Below are positions 35,396-47,845 of a DNA stretch of 64,000 nt, in pieces. The DNA comes from Pholiota molesta (lineage: Eukaryota > Basidiomycota > Agaricomycetes > Agaricales > Strophariaceae): the NCBI GenBank assembly GCA_014925825.1, contig JACGCK010000027.1, positions 1-64,000 on the forward strand, written 5' to 3'. The position numbers were made by a program, and so were the translations under genes. Below the pieces are notes generated by a model. That model saw only the letters and a list, made by a program, of their open reading frames with translations, had not been told where the DNA came from and did not search any database. Every line of letters begins with the position of its first letter. Within the stretch, counting starts at the first letter, position 1.

Positions 35396-36861
35396 ATGGC
35401 CTCGGTAACCGATTCCATAGTCTTTCGTCACATATTCTCTACCCCAGAATCCTCAGAGATCTGGTCCGATGGCCAACGCACGCACTACTATCTCCAGTTC
35501 GAGGCTGCCCTTGCCAGAGCCCAAGCGCGGCTGGGCATCATTCCGCAGGAGGCTGCCGATATTATCCAAGCGAAGTGTGCGCTGCAGTTTATGGACATGG
35601 AAGAGCTGGGTGCTGAAACCAAAAGAATCGGGTATCCTGTGCTGCCCATGGTCAAGCAGCTGGTTCGATCAGTCAATGCAGTCAAAGAAGGCATGGGAGA
35701 ATGGGCCCACTGGGGTGCCACAACGCAGGTGAGAAAGAACGTTTTCTCTTCTCTTCTGGAGGGCCGTTTTATTACCTACGCGGGTATATTTATACTGTGG
35801 CATTTGTATTGACCTTCGTTCAATTGAAGGACGTGACGGACACAACGACCGTGCTGCAAGTACGTGATACCTGTCGTCTGGTGTCGCAGGCCCTCGGGGA
35901 GATTGTGCTGGTTCTCCGAGATTTGGCGGCTCGATACGCGTCCACGCCGATGGCAGCCCGGTCGAACTTGCAGCAGGCCGTGCCCATGACGTTCGGCTTC
36001 AAAATGGCCCGTCTGCTGGCCACCTTCCAGAGGCACCAAGAACGCCTTGCGGAGATTTTGCCACGTCTTCTCGTCGTGCAGTTTGGGGGCGCGGCTGGGA
36101 CCCTCGCAACGCTCGCTGACACGGGCAAGGCATTCCAAGTGCAAGAAGAACTGGCAAAGGAGCTAGGCTTGGCTGTTCCTGAAATCGCATGGCATACCGA
36201 GCGAGATCGTTTTGCTGAGGTGGGGGCGTTCTTTGCGCTGGTAACGGGCACCTGTGCAAAGTTTGCCTTTGACATCAAGCTGCTCATGCAGACCGAAGTG
36301 GGCGAGGTATCAGAACCATACGCCCCACACCGCGGATCGAGCAGCACGATGCCCCAGAAGAGGAACCCCATATCAAGCGTGTATATTACATCCATTGCCA
36401 GCACAGTCCGCCAGCTGAGTGCCGCGCTTTTCGATGCCATGGTGGAAGATCATGAGCGCAGCACAGGGCCATGGGAGATTGAATGGATCGTGCTCCCCCA
36501 GATTTCAACCTTGACCCACGCGGCGTTGGGGCACACTCTATCGGTATTACAAGGACTGGAGGTGGATCCTGAAGCCATGAAAAGGAACCTGGACTTGACG
36601 AATGGCGCAATCGTCAGCGAAGCTGTCATGATGTCTCTCGGTCGAAAAATAGGTCGGCAAGTCGCTCATGACCTCGTCTATGACATCTGTCGAGAAGCGG
36701 CACTGGACCCCAGAAAAAAGTTATTTGACCGCCTGCTGGAGAATGACGCTGTAAAGAAGTCTGGAATTACAAAGGAGGAGTTAGCGTTTCGCTGTAATCC
36801 TGCGAATTACGTGGGCTTGAGCGAGCAGATGGTCGCTAGAATTCTAAACAAAGAATCTTGA
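35396..36861 (+). CDS. fumarase/adenylosuccinate-lyase superfamily enzyme
   Basis: Two exons, 35396-35728 and 35830-36861, give 454 residues. The family signature GSSSTMPQKRNP (around residue 320) carries the flexible catalytic-loop serine, and WAHWGATTQDVTDTTTVLQ holds the first conserved block. The overall pattern (ALARAQARLGIIPQEAA at the N-terminus, EWIVLPQ in the third block) fits the branch that includes 3-carboxy-cis,cis-muconate cycloisomerase and adenylosuccinate-lyase-like proteins better than fumarase or argininosuccinate lyase. Muconate cycloisomerase activity would place it in protocatechuate breakdown, useful to a plant-litter or wood fungus, but no neighbouring gene of that pathway is present. 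The exact substrate is open. Confidence 0.88.
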
Positions 36862-37722
36862 TATGGATTTTCAACTTTCACGTATTTAGGAAAGATCTTG
36901 GAAAGATGACATTTAATTTGATCTTACCATACCAGCTGCTAAGTTACTGAAAGATCACCCCAACGATCTGTTTGACTGGCTGCCGCTGAAATTCACTTCT
37001 TTCAAGGTATTGGCGGGTGGCACCTCGGATTCGGAAGGAAATTTTTGGAATCTGGTCTCTGAAATAGAAATCAATACAATGGGCTGGAGGTAAAGTACAT
37101 CAATAACCGAGCTTTGATGAATAGCTTGGAGAAGGAAGGCGTAAGCACGCACCTGCTATATGTTGAAAACCAAGTTTGGGCCGACAGTGACCCGAGGCAA
37201 TAAGTAGTTGCTTGATCCTAAGGGTGCAAGTAAATACAGAGAAATAACACTTGGTCATGTGGTTTATAATTCCGGCCATCGGCCTATCACCGCCGAGCCG
37301 GGCCGTCTCCCCCAACGTCTGTTCGACGAACGGTCGCGGTCCGAAGTTCGAACTTCGTGAACGGCGAAATCTCGACGTCGCAGTCTTGATTTCTTCTTAT
37401 CACAGATGATATGTCAAAACAATGCGCTAGATAGCCCACATCTACTTGTAAGATGAGCGTCGATCCTTGAAGTAGTATTTTCAAAGAGGAGAAATCCTGA
37501 CTATGCAACGGAGTCCGAGTGTAGTGGTGGCACAGAAGGATTCCAAATTCTATATTGGCCCCGCTTGCTATAATATACTGGCACTTCTTACATACCGCCG
37601 GCGGACTCGAAGTGCTCCTAAAGTGCTCCAAACAAACTCGACTCGGAAGAACTAGGTATATTTTGAGCACCGTCATAGGAATAGTTGAGCGAAATGAAAT
37701 ATTAAACTCCTTAGAAAATACA
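36862..37722. other. intergenic, no gene seen
   Basis: Frames on both strands are short and lack family support. The right edge is the flank of the inverted-repeat element. Confidence 0.4.
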
Positions 37723-37736
37723 TGTGGCCAAAGCAG

Positions 37737-37933
37737 GCTCCTAAAACCAGCCTGTCGTATCATGAAATCCTTATCTAATCTAATCTAAGAACAAATAAGA
37801 CACAACTGTACTTTGGAAGGATAACATGATAGACAGGCTGGCAAAGTTTGGATTCGGTGATCCCGGGCATACCTTGTAACGCGTAACACGGGGCTCTCGA
37901 AAATAGCACAGCTTCATTATATTTTGACGTGTC
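37737..37933 (+). repeat. left terminal inverted repeat
   Basis: It begins gctcctaaaaccagcctg and ends ttttgacgtgtc. It is the exact reverse complement of the right arm. Confidence 0.9.
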
Positions 37934-38302
37934 CACCTTGTGTCCACCTGTGTCCGTGCATGGCAAGCCTCGGAAAATGCTACTTGCTCAAAGAAATACA
38001 TTGAGCCAGTGGTGTCAGTCAGTTAGAAAGAAAAGCGGTCCAAGCATTATTGTAGACCAGTTGGTATCAACAATAAAATTGACAGCCTTGAGGAGAAAAT
38101 AGGTTTCTGTGCATCCAGTTCTTGCATGGTTCATGAGCTGGCACAAGAATAATGGATAAGGTTGGGCATTTCTGGGGCTTGGCTTTGTCCCAAGCTTAGA
38201 GCCAAGTTCCAATACAATTCCAACATAAAACTTGCATAAAACTAACTAATCCAGAGGCCCACATGTACGAGCATTCAACAAGTATATAGAATAGAATTGG
38301 AT

Positions 38303-38500
38303 GACACGTCAAAATATAATGAAGCTGTGCTATTTTCGAGAGCCCCGTGTTACGCGTTACAAGGTATGCCCGGGATCACCGAATCCAAACTTTGCCAGCC
38401 TGTCTATCATGTTATCCTTCCAAAGTACAGTTGTGTCTTATTTGTTCTTAGATTAGATTAGATAAGGATTTCATGATACGACAGGCTGGTTTTAGGAGCC
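38303..38500 (-). repeat. right terminal inverted repeat
   Basis: It begins gacacgtcaaaat and ends ggttttaggagcc. It matches the left arm in reverse complement over its whole length apart from the outermost base. Confidence 0.9.
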
Positions 38501-38514
38501 TGTGGCCAAAGCAG

Positions 38515-40673
38515 ATTTATTTCCAATTCTTGGATGGAAAGTCGTTTCAAAGCTGGCCTTTTCGCGTTTATAGCAAATTTCCCAAGAGGTATTGATGGAT
38601 CGCTCGGACGATGCCGATGTTGTATCAACGACAAGCCTGAGTGAAGCTGTCCATTATTTAGGCAGCTCCGCTCGACTAATTCCCGGCCCTTAATAGAGAC
38701 AATCCACTGGAAATTAGCTCCTCTGTGAGCGAGTAGCTTGTGAATGTCTATTATCTGCGCCTGATAGTCTCAATGGCAGAGCCAGGGTAAGTAGGGCCAG
38801 AAATAGAAACGGAGCGGAAGTTGCCGACCTCAGAGTGACCGTCAGCACAGTTCACCCCAAGCTATGGGCAGCAGAATGCTTCAGATTCGCATGGACGCAA
38901 AAAAGAAGCCTTGAAAGTACCTGTGGGTATTTCACTGAGTCTCAGATTTTCGAAAAATTTCCTCCGCGGCATGAAGATAGCATAAGTCGCGGTATTCGAA
39001 TCAAGGTTTATGCATTTATATCTTCGATCCCATGGGATACTCTTCCTACAATTGGGACCAGGTCCTGGAGAGACGGCTTTAAAAATTGGTCATGGTAAAA
39101 GGGCGCCAACAATTGACAAAAACAGTCTGATTCAAGTATAGTTCCATTAGATACAATATCATTTTTCTGATTTACGAGGAATTCCCATGATCATGGAATA
39201 TCCTTCTGCATCAAAGTCCTCTCCGTAAATTGCGAATGATGACGCCTCCAAGTATGTAAGGTCTTCAAACACCTAACATTTTACTTATATTAAATTCATC
39301 TCTACCAGCCTTGTAGCCTCGGCAATGGTCTGCCAAGAGGTTTCATTGGGACAGTGGACCGGAGCTCAATGCTTCCAGGAGTCCAGAAATTGGTCAAGAC
39401 ATCTTTGGTTGGTGACAATTTCGAGGTGGTAAGCTGGGTTCTAGAGTGGGTTACTGTTACCGTGGCTAAGGCTCTGGTTTGACAAAGGTAGTACAAAGGA
39501 GAGGCACCCCAACGAAAGCATATATTTGTACACATGTCCCATCAGGCTCGGAACACCCCATGTTTTCCCCACTTGCTAGCAGCTGGATATTTCGGGAGAT
39601 TTATTTGCAAACAGAGCGTTTGTCACGAGGACGTCTATTAAGAGGATGGACTGTGTGTGATTTTTGCCCTTTCGTACCCCAGCCACTTGCTCTTACCCTT
39701 CATGTTCCCCTCGTTGATGTGACCTGTAGGGATTTGAAGGAAGCGAGATTAATTGAATGTGAGTGCCCATCCTCTGGCAGCTTCGCAGGTGGCTCTCCTG
39801 CCTACTACGTTCTTTCCCACCCCAGTTTCATTGACATACGACAAGTTTTGCTGTCGTGAAAAGGACAAACCGAGATGCATACCAAACGGGTTCTCCTCTC
39901 AATCCGGAGGGTACCGACATACGTCCTTTATGTGCAGACTGACGACATACTACAATTCGCAGTACGGAGTATTGTCGATCTATCCTCCTCACAGCCATGG
40001 CTCATCGATACGAAGGCGTCGCTGCATCTAGTACATCTGACGACTCGATATATGGGCGACCACCAGACGCCACTCAGTGGGACACCTCAGTCTATTCATA
40101 TTCGCTAAACCACTTAAACTGATTGCATGTAGACCATTCAACTGCAGGCTGTAATATGAAGTCACAAACGTCGTTAAGGCCCATGTATGTCCAGCCCACA
40201 AGCTGGTCAGCGGTGCGAATGCAATCAGTTTTGGGGTCATCTACTGAAGCCGATCTGTCTGCCGACTCTATTTTAGGTTTCATTGCTTCGAAAGGACTGT
40301 TTAAAGTCTCTCGCCGATCTGTCATATTGCGCAGTTCCCAGAGCGGGAACAAATGTCGGCTTAGCGCGCCCGCCGGAGCGGGTAGAATGTCAGAGGCAAT
40401 ACTGCGTAAGTAGACATTTCATGACTACATATAATATTGAATGGGGGATGTTTCAATCCTGCCGACGTGCCCAAGGCATACACCGAGGACGCAGGACTGT
40501 TTTGAATGATAACAAATGTTGTACTTATTGATACATAATATATGGAAGATAGCCTTTTGTGACTCTCCTCCCATTCGTCGCTGAGGGATGACGTCCATCC
40601 CAAACCAATTTTGAAGAAAACAAATAGTCAGCCCGCCAGAGTCGTAACAACCAAGAAGATAGATAGTCGGGAA
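38515..40673. other. 2.2-kb region without a recognisable gene
   Basis: Frames such as 39479-39859 and 40123-40413 are open but resemble no family and cannot be joined into a phase-consistent gene. No repeats were found. Confidence 0.4.
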
Positions 40674-41475
40674 TCACATCCCATATTTTCTCCGCAAAGC
40701 CGCCCACGCAGGCGCCGCGGATGCGTTGCGAGCAACGAAAGAATTCATGTCTTGCTCGGTAATTCGATTTATGTCGACCCGGTTCCAGTGCCGAACGAGC
40801 ACGTAGGATATGTCTTCAGCATCGCGGTCCTGTCCACCGCTGATGAGATAGCAAGTTAAAAACGTTATCAATGGAGCGATGCAATAGAGTACATACATAA
40901 CCCAGGTTTTCAGTTTGGCACGGATGAACTCTGATACCGTCAAGAAGGGAACGCCTTGGACTCTCATGACTGTTGACGTGTCCAGATGTCGCGGGCCTGT
41001 TTCTCCAGCTGGCAATATCTCAATCTGAAAATAAGAGTGGGTTTTGATCAGGTATACGCTCAGAGAGGCATTACGGATTCATCACTTACGTCGATCGCCG
41101 GAATAAAGCGACGGTATGTGACATGTAACCTGTGCAAGCAAAATAAGTTTTAGTACAACGAAGGCGAAGAAATGGCTCACCGGTTCGTCCAAGGAGAATG
41201 TGTAATAGTGAAGTCTTCGTTTCCAGTGACCGCGTCGCGTGCGCGACGGAATGGGTGAAGTTGGTTCTGGCCACCTTCGAGAATACAGAAAATCTCCTGA
41301 AATAGAGTTGAAATATTAGGCTTCAGCTCGTAGAGAATATACTTGCGTCGCTCAAAGCATTGTTCGCGAGGACCGCTGTAAATACACTGCCATAGAACGC
41401 GTGCGGTATTCCGGCGTTATGAAGAAGCAGAGAGAGAGCGGTAGCGGCCTCCAAGAGTCTGCGAGTCTCATGCAT
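40674..41475 (-). CDS. nucleotidyltransferase-like protein of unknown function
   Basis: Five exons, 41475-41347, 41296-41181, 41129-41090, 41024-40897 and 40839-40674, give 192 residues. The N-terminal helix is followed by HAFYGSVFTAVL, a GS-containing turn like that of the nucleotidyltransferase fold, then EIFCILEGGQN, THSPWTNRLHVTY and IEILPAGETGPRHL. A helix with AKLKTW and DAEDISYVL comes next; this K-L-x-x-W...DAxD layout also occurs in the broken gene at 928-1856. The canonical Asp-x-Asp pair is not clear, so the fold assignment is inferred and catalysis doubtful. The first intron starts with GC (GCAAGT); only that border joins LSD to EIF in frame. The product ends in RRKYGM. Confidence 0.68.
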
Positions 41476-42136
41476 GGTGGAAGGTGGAGAGAAGAGGGAA
41501 AGAGAAGAGAGTACTGGGGAATGTCAAGTGCAGGTCATAATATGAGAACACGTAGCCGCCGAAGTTGAAGTAGCAGTCGAAAAGGCGATCTGGAGATATG
41601 TAATGAGACCGCAAAGAGCTCCAGCCCGCACTGAATGATATCAGCAGATGCCTGATCTTCTCGTCCAGCATTGCCGAACACGGGTATGTCCGATCAGGTG
41701 AAAAGCAGAGCACGTTGTGGCAACGTTTTTCACAAACCAGATATTCGAACTGCACGAAGGAAGGGCATCGGAAGCCAGAAAGGCTATCTTGGGATCCACA
41801 CCCACAAAGCAGATCTCGATGAACCACTGATGTGCCTCGCGCCTGATAAATGTGCGAGCGCCTGCGAAATTCTAGGATCAGTAAGGCCCGTCGACTTGCT
41901 GCTTGTACAGTGTGCTGAGTTCACGAATGGCGCCTTAATCGGGGATTGTGCCTATGTTCAACCAGTATGTTTTCCAAATCGGTTCACGTCAACCATTATA
42001 TTCCGTGATGTCACGTCACGATGACTTAATTGTCACACATCACGCGGCCCCTGCTTTTCGAATATTTTTATTTCTCCTAAGCCCTCGACGTCCGCCGTCC
42101 TCCGCTAGTCGTGTTGGCGTCTCGTATTCCGTGCGC
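41476..42136. other. divergent promoter region
   Basis: This spacer lies between the head-to-head nucleotidyltransferase-like and MRS2 genes. The minus frame 41468-41827 and plus frame 41671-42024 lack support. Confidence 0.4.
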
Positions 42137-44202
42137 ATGCATAGAAGTTGCTGGAAACACTATGCAAGTCAGCTAAAAGGACGCAATACCCCTTGGGCCA
42201 GCGCTCACGGTCTCTCGTCCAGAATTGCGTTCGCCAACCCACACCAATGTGCTCGAGATTTCGCCCAGAACCACCGCTTATATCAGAGTACACGACTCAA
42301 TATACCTTCTGCGCCTTTACTATGTCCGATTTCTCGTCAAATTACCCTCACCCACCCCAGGAATACTCGGCAAATTTCGTGGTCATTCAAGTCGGCTTCC
42401 CAAACCACAGATTTCCACGAAGAGCCTCTTGACAATGAACAGGACGTGACAAGAGCCGCCATATTGGATAAAGTCATGAAAGGACGCCAGCCACAGAACT
42501 CATGTTGCGATGTGCGTCAAAGCTCTCGTGTTCGTCTTGTGCTGCTACTTACCCACCGATCTAGGTACCGTGCTTGATGCTGAAGGTAGACAATCTTCTG
42601 TCCGCGGACGGACCATATCTCAGATGAAATTCGCACAGGAAACGTTAAAACCATCTCCGGCCAATTCAAGAAATCAGATCTGAGCACAGAGCATCGGCTA
42701 AACGTGAGCATGGGCCATATCTGCGCAGATTTATTGACTGACATATCTTCCAATTCTACAGGCCCGTGACCTCCGGAAAATCGACTCCAGGATTCCAAAT
42801 CTTGTTCCCACTATCCTCGTTCGAAAAGAAGCTATATTGGTATGTGTCTTGATGTTCGTGCAGGTACTCCATTATTCACCTGATCAACAGGTTAATATTC
42901 TTCATATACGTGCACTTGTCAAAGCGGACGCTGTTATTCTATTTGACACGTATGGCTCAGCGGATTCGAGACTTCATTCAGTATTCTTGTATCACTTGGA
43001 AGTCAGTCGTTGTTAACCTCCATCAGAACACCGTCATTGATCCTGCTTATCAGCACAATCTCAAAGCGAAGGGCACAGGACCACCTTATGAGTTTCGGTA
43101 TGTGATCTTCATTTAGTTACACGCAGAGTGTTTAACTCATTCTTGATACCAGCGCTCTTGAATCGATCCTTCTCTCAGTTTTGAGTGCACTGGAGGCCGA
43201 AATGGTATTTATCCGAAACCTGGTCGGTGGTCTTCTCGCCGAAATGGAAGACAACATAGACCATGATCGTTTCAAACGGCTCTTGCATTATTCGCGCAGG
43301 TTGGCGAGCTTCAAAATAGAGCGACATTGGTAATCTTCTATCTTCATCTCGCCCTATTCGTGCCTACGCAAGGTTTTGAAATATAGGTCGAAGAAGCCAT
43401 AGATGAAGTTCTCAGTCAAGGTAATCAATATCAATCTGATCGTATATCCTTGCTCCGTGTTAATCGAAGCCATTAGATGAGGACATGGATGCCATGTACC
43501 TCAGTGACAAGAAAAACGGCATCGCTCGACAAGATCACGAAGAACTTGAAGTTTTACTTGAATCCTTCTCGAAACAAGTAGAAGAAATTGTGAATGAAGC
43601 GGAGAATATTGAAGTTAGTTCTTCACATATTTTTCGGATACCTGAGCTCATCAATCGCACCTCAGAACAATGTTCAGTCAACACAGGAAATAGTAGAGCT
43701 TATATTAGACTCCAACCGAAACCAACTACTCGCGCTAGACCTAAAGGTACGTATATATCCTTGGAGCTCCTGTCATAGCATAAATTAATTGAATTCTGCC
43801 AGGTCTCTATTGCTACTCTGGGCGTTGGTACCGGAGCTCTAGTTGCAGGGCTATTTGGAATGAACGTCAGTAATGCTTCCTATTACATCAATACTTTGAC
43901 TTTTTATTTTCCGCTAACTTCTGCCCCCGTGATACAGTTGTTGAGTCATATCGAACAACATCCTTATGGCTTCTACGTGATAACGGGCACAGCGACTTCC
44001 CTTGCTTTTATTGTCGCATGGGCCGGGCTCCGAAAGTAAGTCTTGATGCTGATCCTTCACCCCACGGCATTTCATCGGGGTACTATACAGGCTTGCCAAA
44101 ATACGCAAAGTTGGACTCTCCTCGAACAATTCAAAACGGAAATCTGCAAAAGCATGGCTCCCTCTTCCCCTACGGAACAGAACCCCAGGCGGCTGGTCGT
44201 AA
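42137..44202 (+). CDS. MRS2: MRS2/CorA-type mitochondrial magnesium channel, two frame breaks
   Basis: The protein imports Mg2+ across the inner mitochondrial membrane. Thirteen exons are seen: 42137-42511, 42565-42585, 42639-42703, 42762-42839, 42891-43001, 43054-43097, 43153-43329, 43387-43420, 43477-43613, 43666-43746, 43803-43865, 43938-44035 and 44091-44202. The N-terminus is rich in Arg, Ser and Gln, fitting a mitochondrial presequence. Landmarks are RDLRKIDSRIPNLVPTILVR, LHIRALVKADAVILFDTYG, a coiled-coil middle, and the pore motif GMN in VAGLFGMNLLSH followed by a second membrane helix. Two single-base losses break the frame: near 42492, CCAGCCACAG should likely have one more C, and near 43328 one T seems missing just before the donor. 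Protein similarity is uninterrupted across both points. Confidence 0.88.
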
Positions 44203-47200
44203 TCGACCATTAGATATACTTCTGCGAAGTTGCACACCTCTACTCCCACACTAATCTTGTGCATAGAATATTAATGTATTTCCATTATCGCTACGACTTT
44301 ACGATTTAATTATAACGCCTAGGAACTGTACATGTATCGTCGACGGCCTTCTCTTCTTGGGAGCGAAAAGAACGCGGCATCGGTGCTCAAGATCGGCTTA
44401 TCGGATTTCCCAGTTATAACCAAATTCATCGACCGCGTTGCTGCTGGACATTATCGCGTTGAGGTATGTCATCCGTCCCGTCTATCATGGAACATGAGAT
44501 GTTCCCAGACAGAAAACTATGAGCACTAACTACTTACGGCGACAGTTCACAGCCTTGTAGGAAATCCGAGGCCACTTCGAGTTCTTGCTCAAATTGGATG
44601 CGCACTTCTTGTCTGAAAAGCTTTGGCGAACGTCGTAGGAGTCATTCGTGGACCTCCTCTGAGTCTCAAGACCTTTACATAAAAAGATCATGTGGACTCA
44701 ATGGTCAGCAGGATACATACTCCGAACGTGGACGTCTAAACACTCGATGCAAGCCAAACGGTGTGATGCAATGCGGCGCAAACGTGAACTTACGCACGGT
44801 CCTGTGGCCTCCTACCTTTTGTACGTTGTTGCTAAACCCCCTACATTGCCTTTGACAGAAAACGTCATGCCGTCACCTTATAAGGCCATAGGACCTAGCT
44901 CTGCCCTGTGATTCATCTCCGTTATGGGGGCTTAGAAAAATGCTGCTAAGTACGTCAGATGATTGGTTCTCATTCAGAAAACAGGCTTGGGCATTGTCGA
45001 TAATTACATCTGATCCCCAGTCAAAAACGTTTGAAATAATCTGACACGAATACGCTTCGAAATTTCAGACCATCACCATCAGAAGAGGTCGTAAAAAACG
45101 TGTGCACCTGCGAGTGATATGATTCGAGAATGGTACACCATATTACCAGATATTGCTGGTTATTGCGAATTCGAGACAATTGATGCCTCGAGTTTTTTTG
45201 GCATTATTGGTCGTTTTGTTTGAGAGGCCATGTAGTTCACGGGGAATTTTTAATTAGCACGCACCGCAGCACATTTCATTTGTCAGAGTTGCCATATGAA
45301 TTCCTATATTGTAAGTTAGGTTAGCACTTACACGCCTCGAGGTGTCGTTGAAAAACCGTTTTGTCTGATCATCAATCAAATCCTTCTTCGAGCTTCTCTT
45401 CAAAATGAAGTTGAGGAAGCTCGCAATTGTAATGAAATTAAAATAATTGAAACCAGTGCAGGATCAGCGTGTGTTCAGAGCTGCTCGTGATCAAGAATTG
45501 CATGCGAACAAGGAACTCGACTCATCTTTCTGCCACTCTTACCGTGACTTACCTTGAATAGTTCTAATTAATAGCGATCTATCAAGCCACATATTGAGAT
45601 GACCCAAGCAAGCGCTCAATTGAATGCCAAAAAGGAGGATCTCAACCCCGTGGAAAGAAGGCATTCCCCGAGATAAATAGAGACGCGCTGATTCGGAGGT
45701 TTGAGCTTCGCAGCTCCAGAAGTGGACAATCGGAAAACGACAGACGTATTTCCGTCAGTTTTTGACATCGGAGCAAAGCCCGGCCGTCGGATGTGTTCTA
45801 ATCCTAGTCAGATACCAATCGAAGTCATACAGGAAGAGGGACTGAGTTCTCCGTTAATCTATTTTTGGAATAAAGGCAATCATAGTTTGCGATTCCCAGT
45901 ACCCATCGGACCTGGGTTGAGACTCGAGAGACCACAGCGAGGTTCCAAGTTCCAGCTGACCAGGGAAGTTTTATAACCTTCAACTTCAAAGAAACGTTTA
46001 ATCAATAGCACATTTAGAAGGCATGCATTTCGCCATAGAACTTTCATAGCGAAAACCGCGAGCAAGTATCCGAGAGAGTGGTCTTCCTCAATCCCGGCGT
46101 TACCAAAGTTTCTCGTTCGGGACACGGAACAACCTATTTCATCCCAGCCTCCGGTAGAGAAAGAAGGGCCGCCGGGATACGTACAATAAACCCTCGGTTA
46201 CTCGAGAACAGCTCATTGGAAATATTCCGCTTAATCGAGAAATCGCCAGAATACGGGGAAGTGTGGGGACAAATGACAGGGCTGGGGTAAGAGTAAAATG
46301 AAAGCATATTCGCATTGCGCAGGGTTCGACATGATGTTTCTTATCACATGCGCAAGACACGAGGCCGGATTTCAGTCGACTAGTCGATTGAGAAAAGGAC
46401 GCAATAGTGATCGCTGAAAAGCATCGCGAACTGGTATATATTGGCACTGCCCACGGACTGCCTAGTGTGCGTTCAAAGTCTAGACAGCCGCTGCTTTGCC
46501 TGGAGATAGAAGGATTAACCAGTAGCCACATGATTGAATTTTTGGGGTCTGAAGACATGGATAAGAATCGACAGATGATGATAACGATAGGAAGTCCAAC
46601 AGTATGGCCTGGAAACCGTATTCGCCGCAGTTTAGATGATAGCCTTAGAGATACCGATAATGGGGTGCGTCTCAGCGTTTTGAGCTCTGTATTTCTGGGG
46701 AGAAGTGAATGGGAGGGTTGTGTTTAACGCGTTTTAGGGGATGGACCAGTGGCATGCATGCAAAGAAGTCCGAGGTCTGGGAACGTAGTGAACACTGACG
46801 CCTAGATGACGCCCATTTACCACAAGGTGTATGGAGAGTGTCATGTTTTAGGATCGTTCGCGCGTTTCGGAAATACCAGTTTTACGAGTCGGCCGCCAGC
46901 AACGTCGATACAGACTTGGACCAGCAGATATGAAATCATCGTGCGACCACGAATGGCGATCGAGCCTGAGGCCAGAGGAGGTGGGAGAGCAGCTGATAGC
47001 AGAAAGAAGACGCACTCGCGAGGTTCTTCACTTCCAGATAACTTATCTGGACCTGGAAAAAACGGACACAAGAGTAGCAAGAACACTAAAGAAGTGGGCA
47101 GAGGGCAATTGTTGCGGAAATTCCAGGCTGAGGTTCGGCTTTTCCCCGACGGCTAAGTATATGTAGGTCATGTATGAGGGTCGAGAGATAAGGAATGGTT

Positions 47201-47845
47201 GACGGCAAACAAACAGCTAAAAAATTGCGTCAGCGTCCCTTCGGCATGTCACAGAGATAAGCTATAAAGTAGAGAGAGAAGTACCGAGGCAGGGAGACTG
47301 TAGTCGAGATAAGCTGTCAGGATAAGGTTGCGTTCTCAAGACTCAAATTCTCTTTGGCCTAAGTGAACTTCTACTTCCATGAATCTGACCGAGGCAACGG
47401 GGATCTTCAAGGATGGGTGTGTTCTAATCTCGCCGTCCGCGTCACACCTGTAAGAAGAGACTGCAATAGAAGGTCAATGAGTGGTTCGGCGTCGACAGCG
47501 TGGAATATGTACGAGATTGCACTAAATGTATTATGTGGTTGCAAGATAGCAAAAAAAGAGAGAAGATGGGCATACAAGCGTAAACGTAAAACCTTGCTAA
47601 AGCGTAAAAATATCAAAATTAACAAATCGATGCAGATGTGTCCAACATTAAACAAAACAGAAAAAGAAGAACTCGACGTACATATTACAAAAAAGAGGGA
47701 CGGAGATGAATCATTGTACTCAAATATGCGAGGCGGCCAACAAAATCGCCATTTTCAACTTCCAACTCTCGTCTTGGGCTTCATATATATAGGGCCAACT
47801 CCAGAGTCCACCCGCCAGCTGGAAAGAAAGTACAACCACCACCGC
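44203..47845. other. 3.6-kb region without a recognisable gene
   Basis: This is the longest gene-poor stretch. Frames at 44598-44911, 45701-45976, 46407-46727, 46806-47156 and 47363-48235 show no family similarity; the last overlaps the next gene in antisense. It may hold an old insertion or fast-evolving genes, but I cannot support either. Confidence 0.4.

Larger units (their letters stand above)
37737..38500. mobile_element. non-autonomous inverted-repeat transposable element, 764 bp
   Basis: The ends are inverted repeats of about 197 bp that I read as identical base for base. They flank about 370 bp of non-coding sequence. A 14-bp direct repeat, tgtggccaaagcag, lies just outside both ends (37723-37736 and 38501-38514), as expected of a target-site duplication; if the element starts one base earlier it is 13 bp. 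There is no transposase frame inside. Long terminal inverted repeats suggest a Mutator-like or related foldback DNA element, but the duplication is longer than the usual 8-11 bp, so the superfamily is undecided. Identical arms suggest a recent insertion or arm homogenisation. Confidence 0.85.

Noticed and set aside
35820..36440. Minus-strand 206-codon frame
   Set aside because: It is antisense to the lyase exon and has no family resemblance.
42137..44202. Programmed frameshifting as the explanation for MRS2
   Set aside because: The two sites share no slippery sequence or structure, and the same kind of break occurs many times in the two genes that follow.
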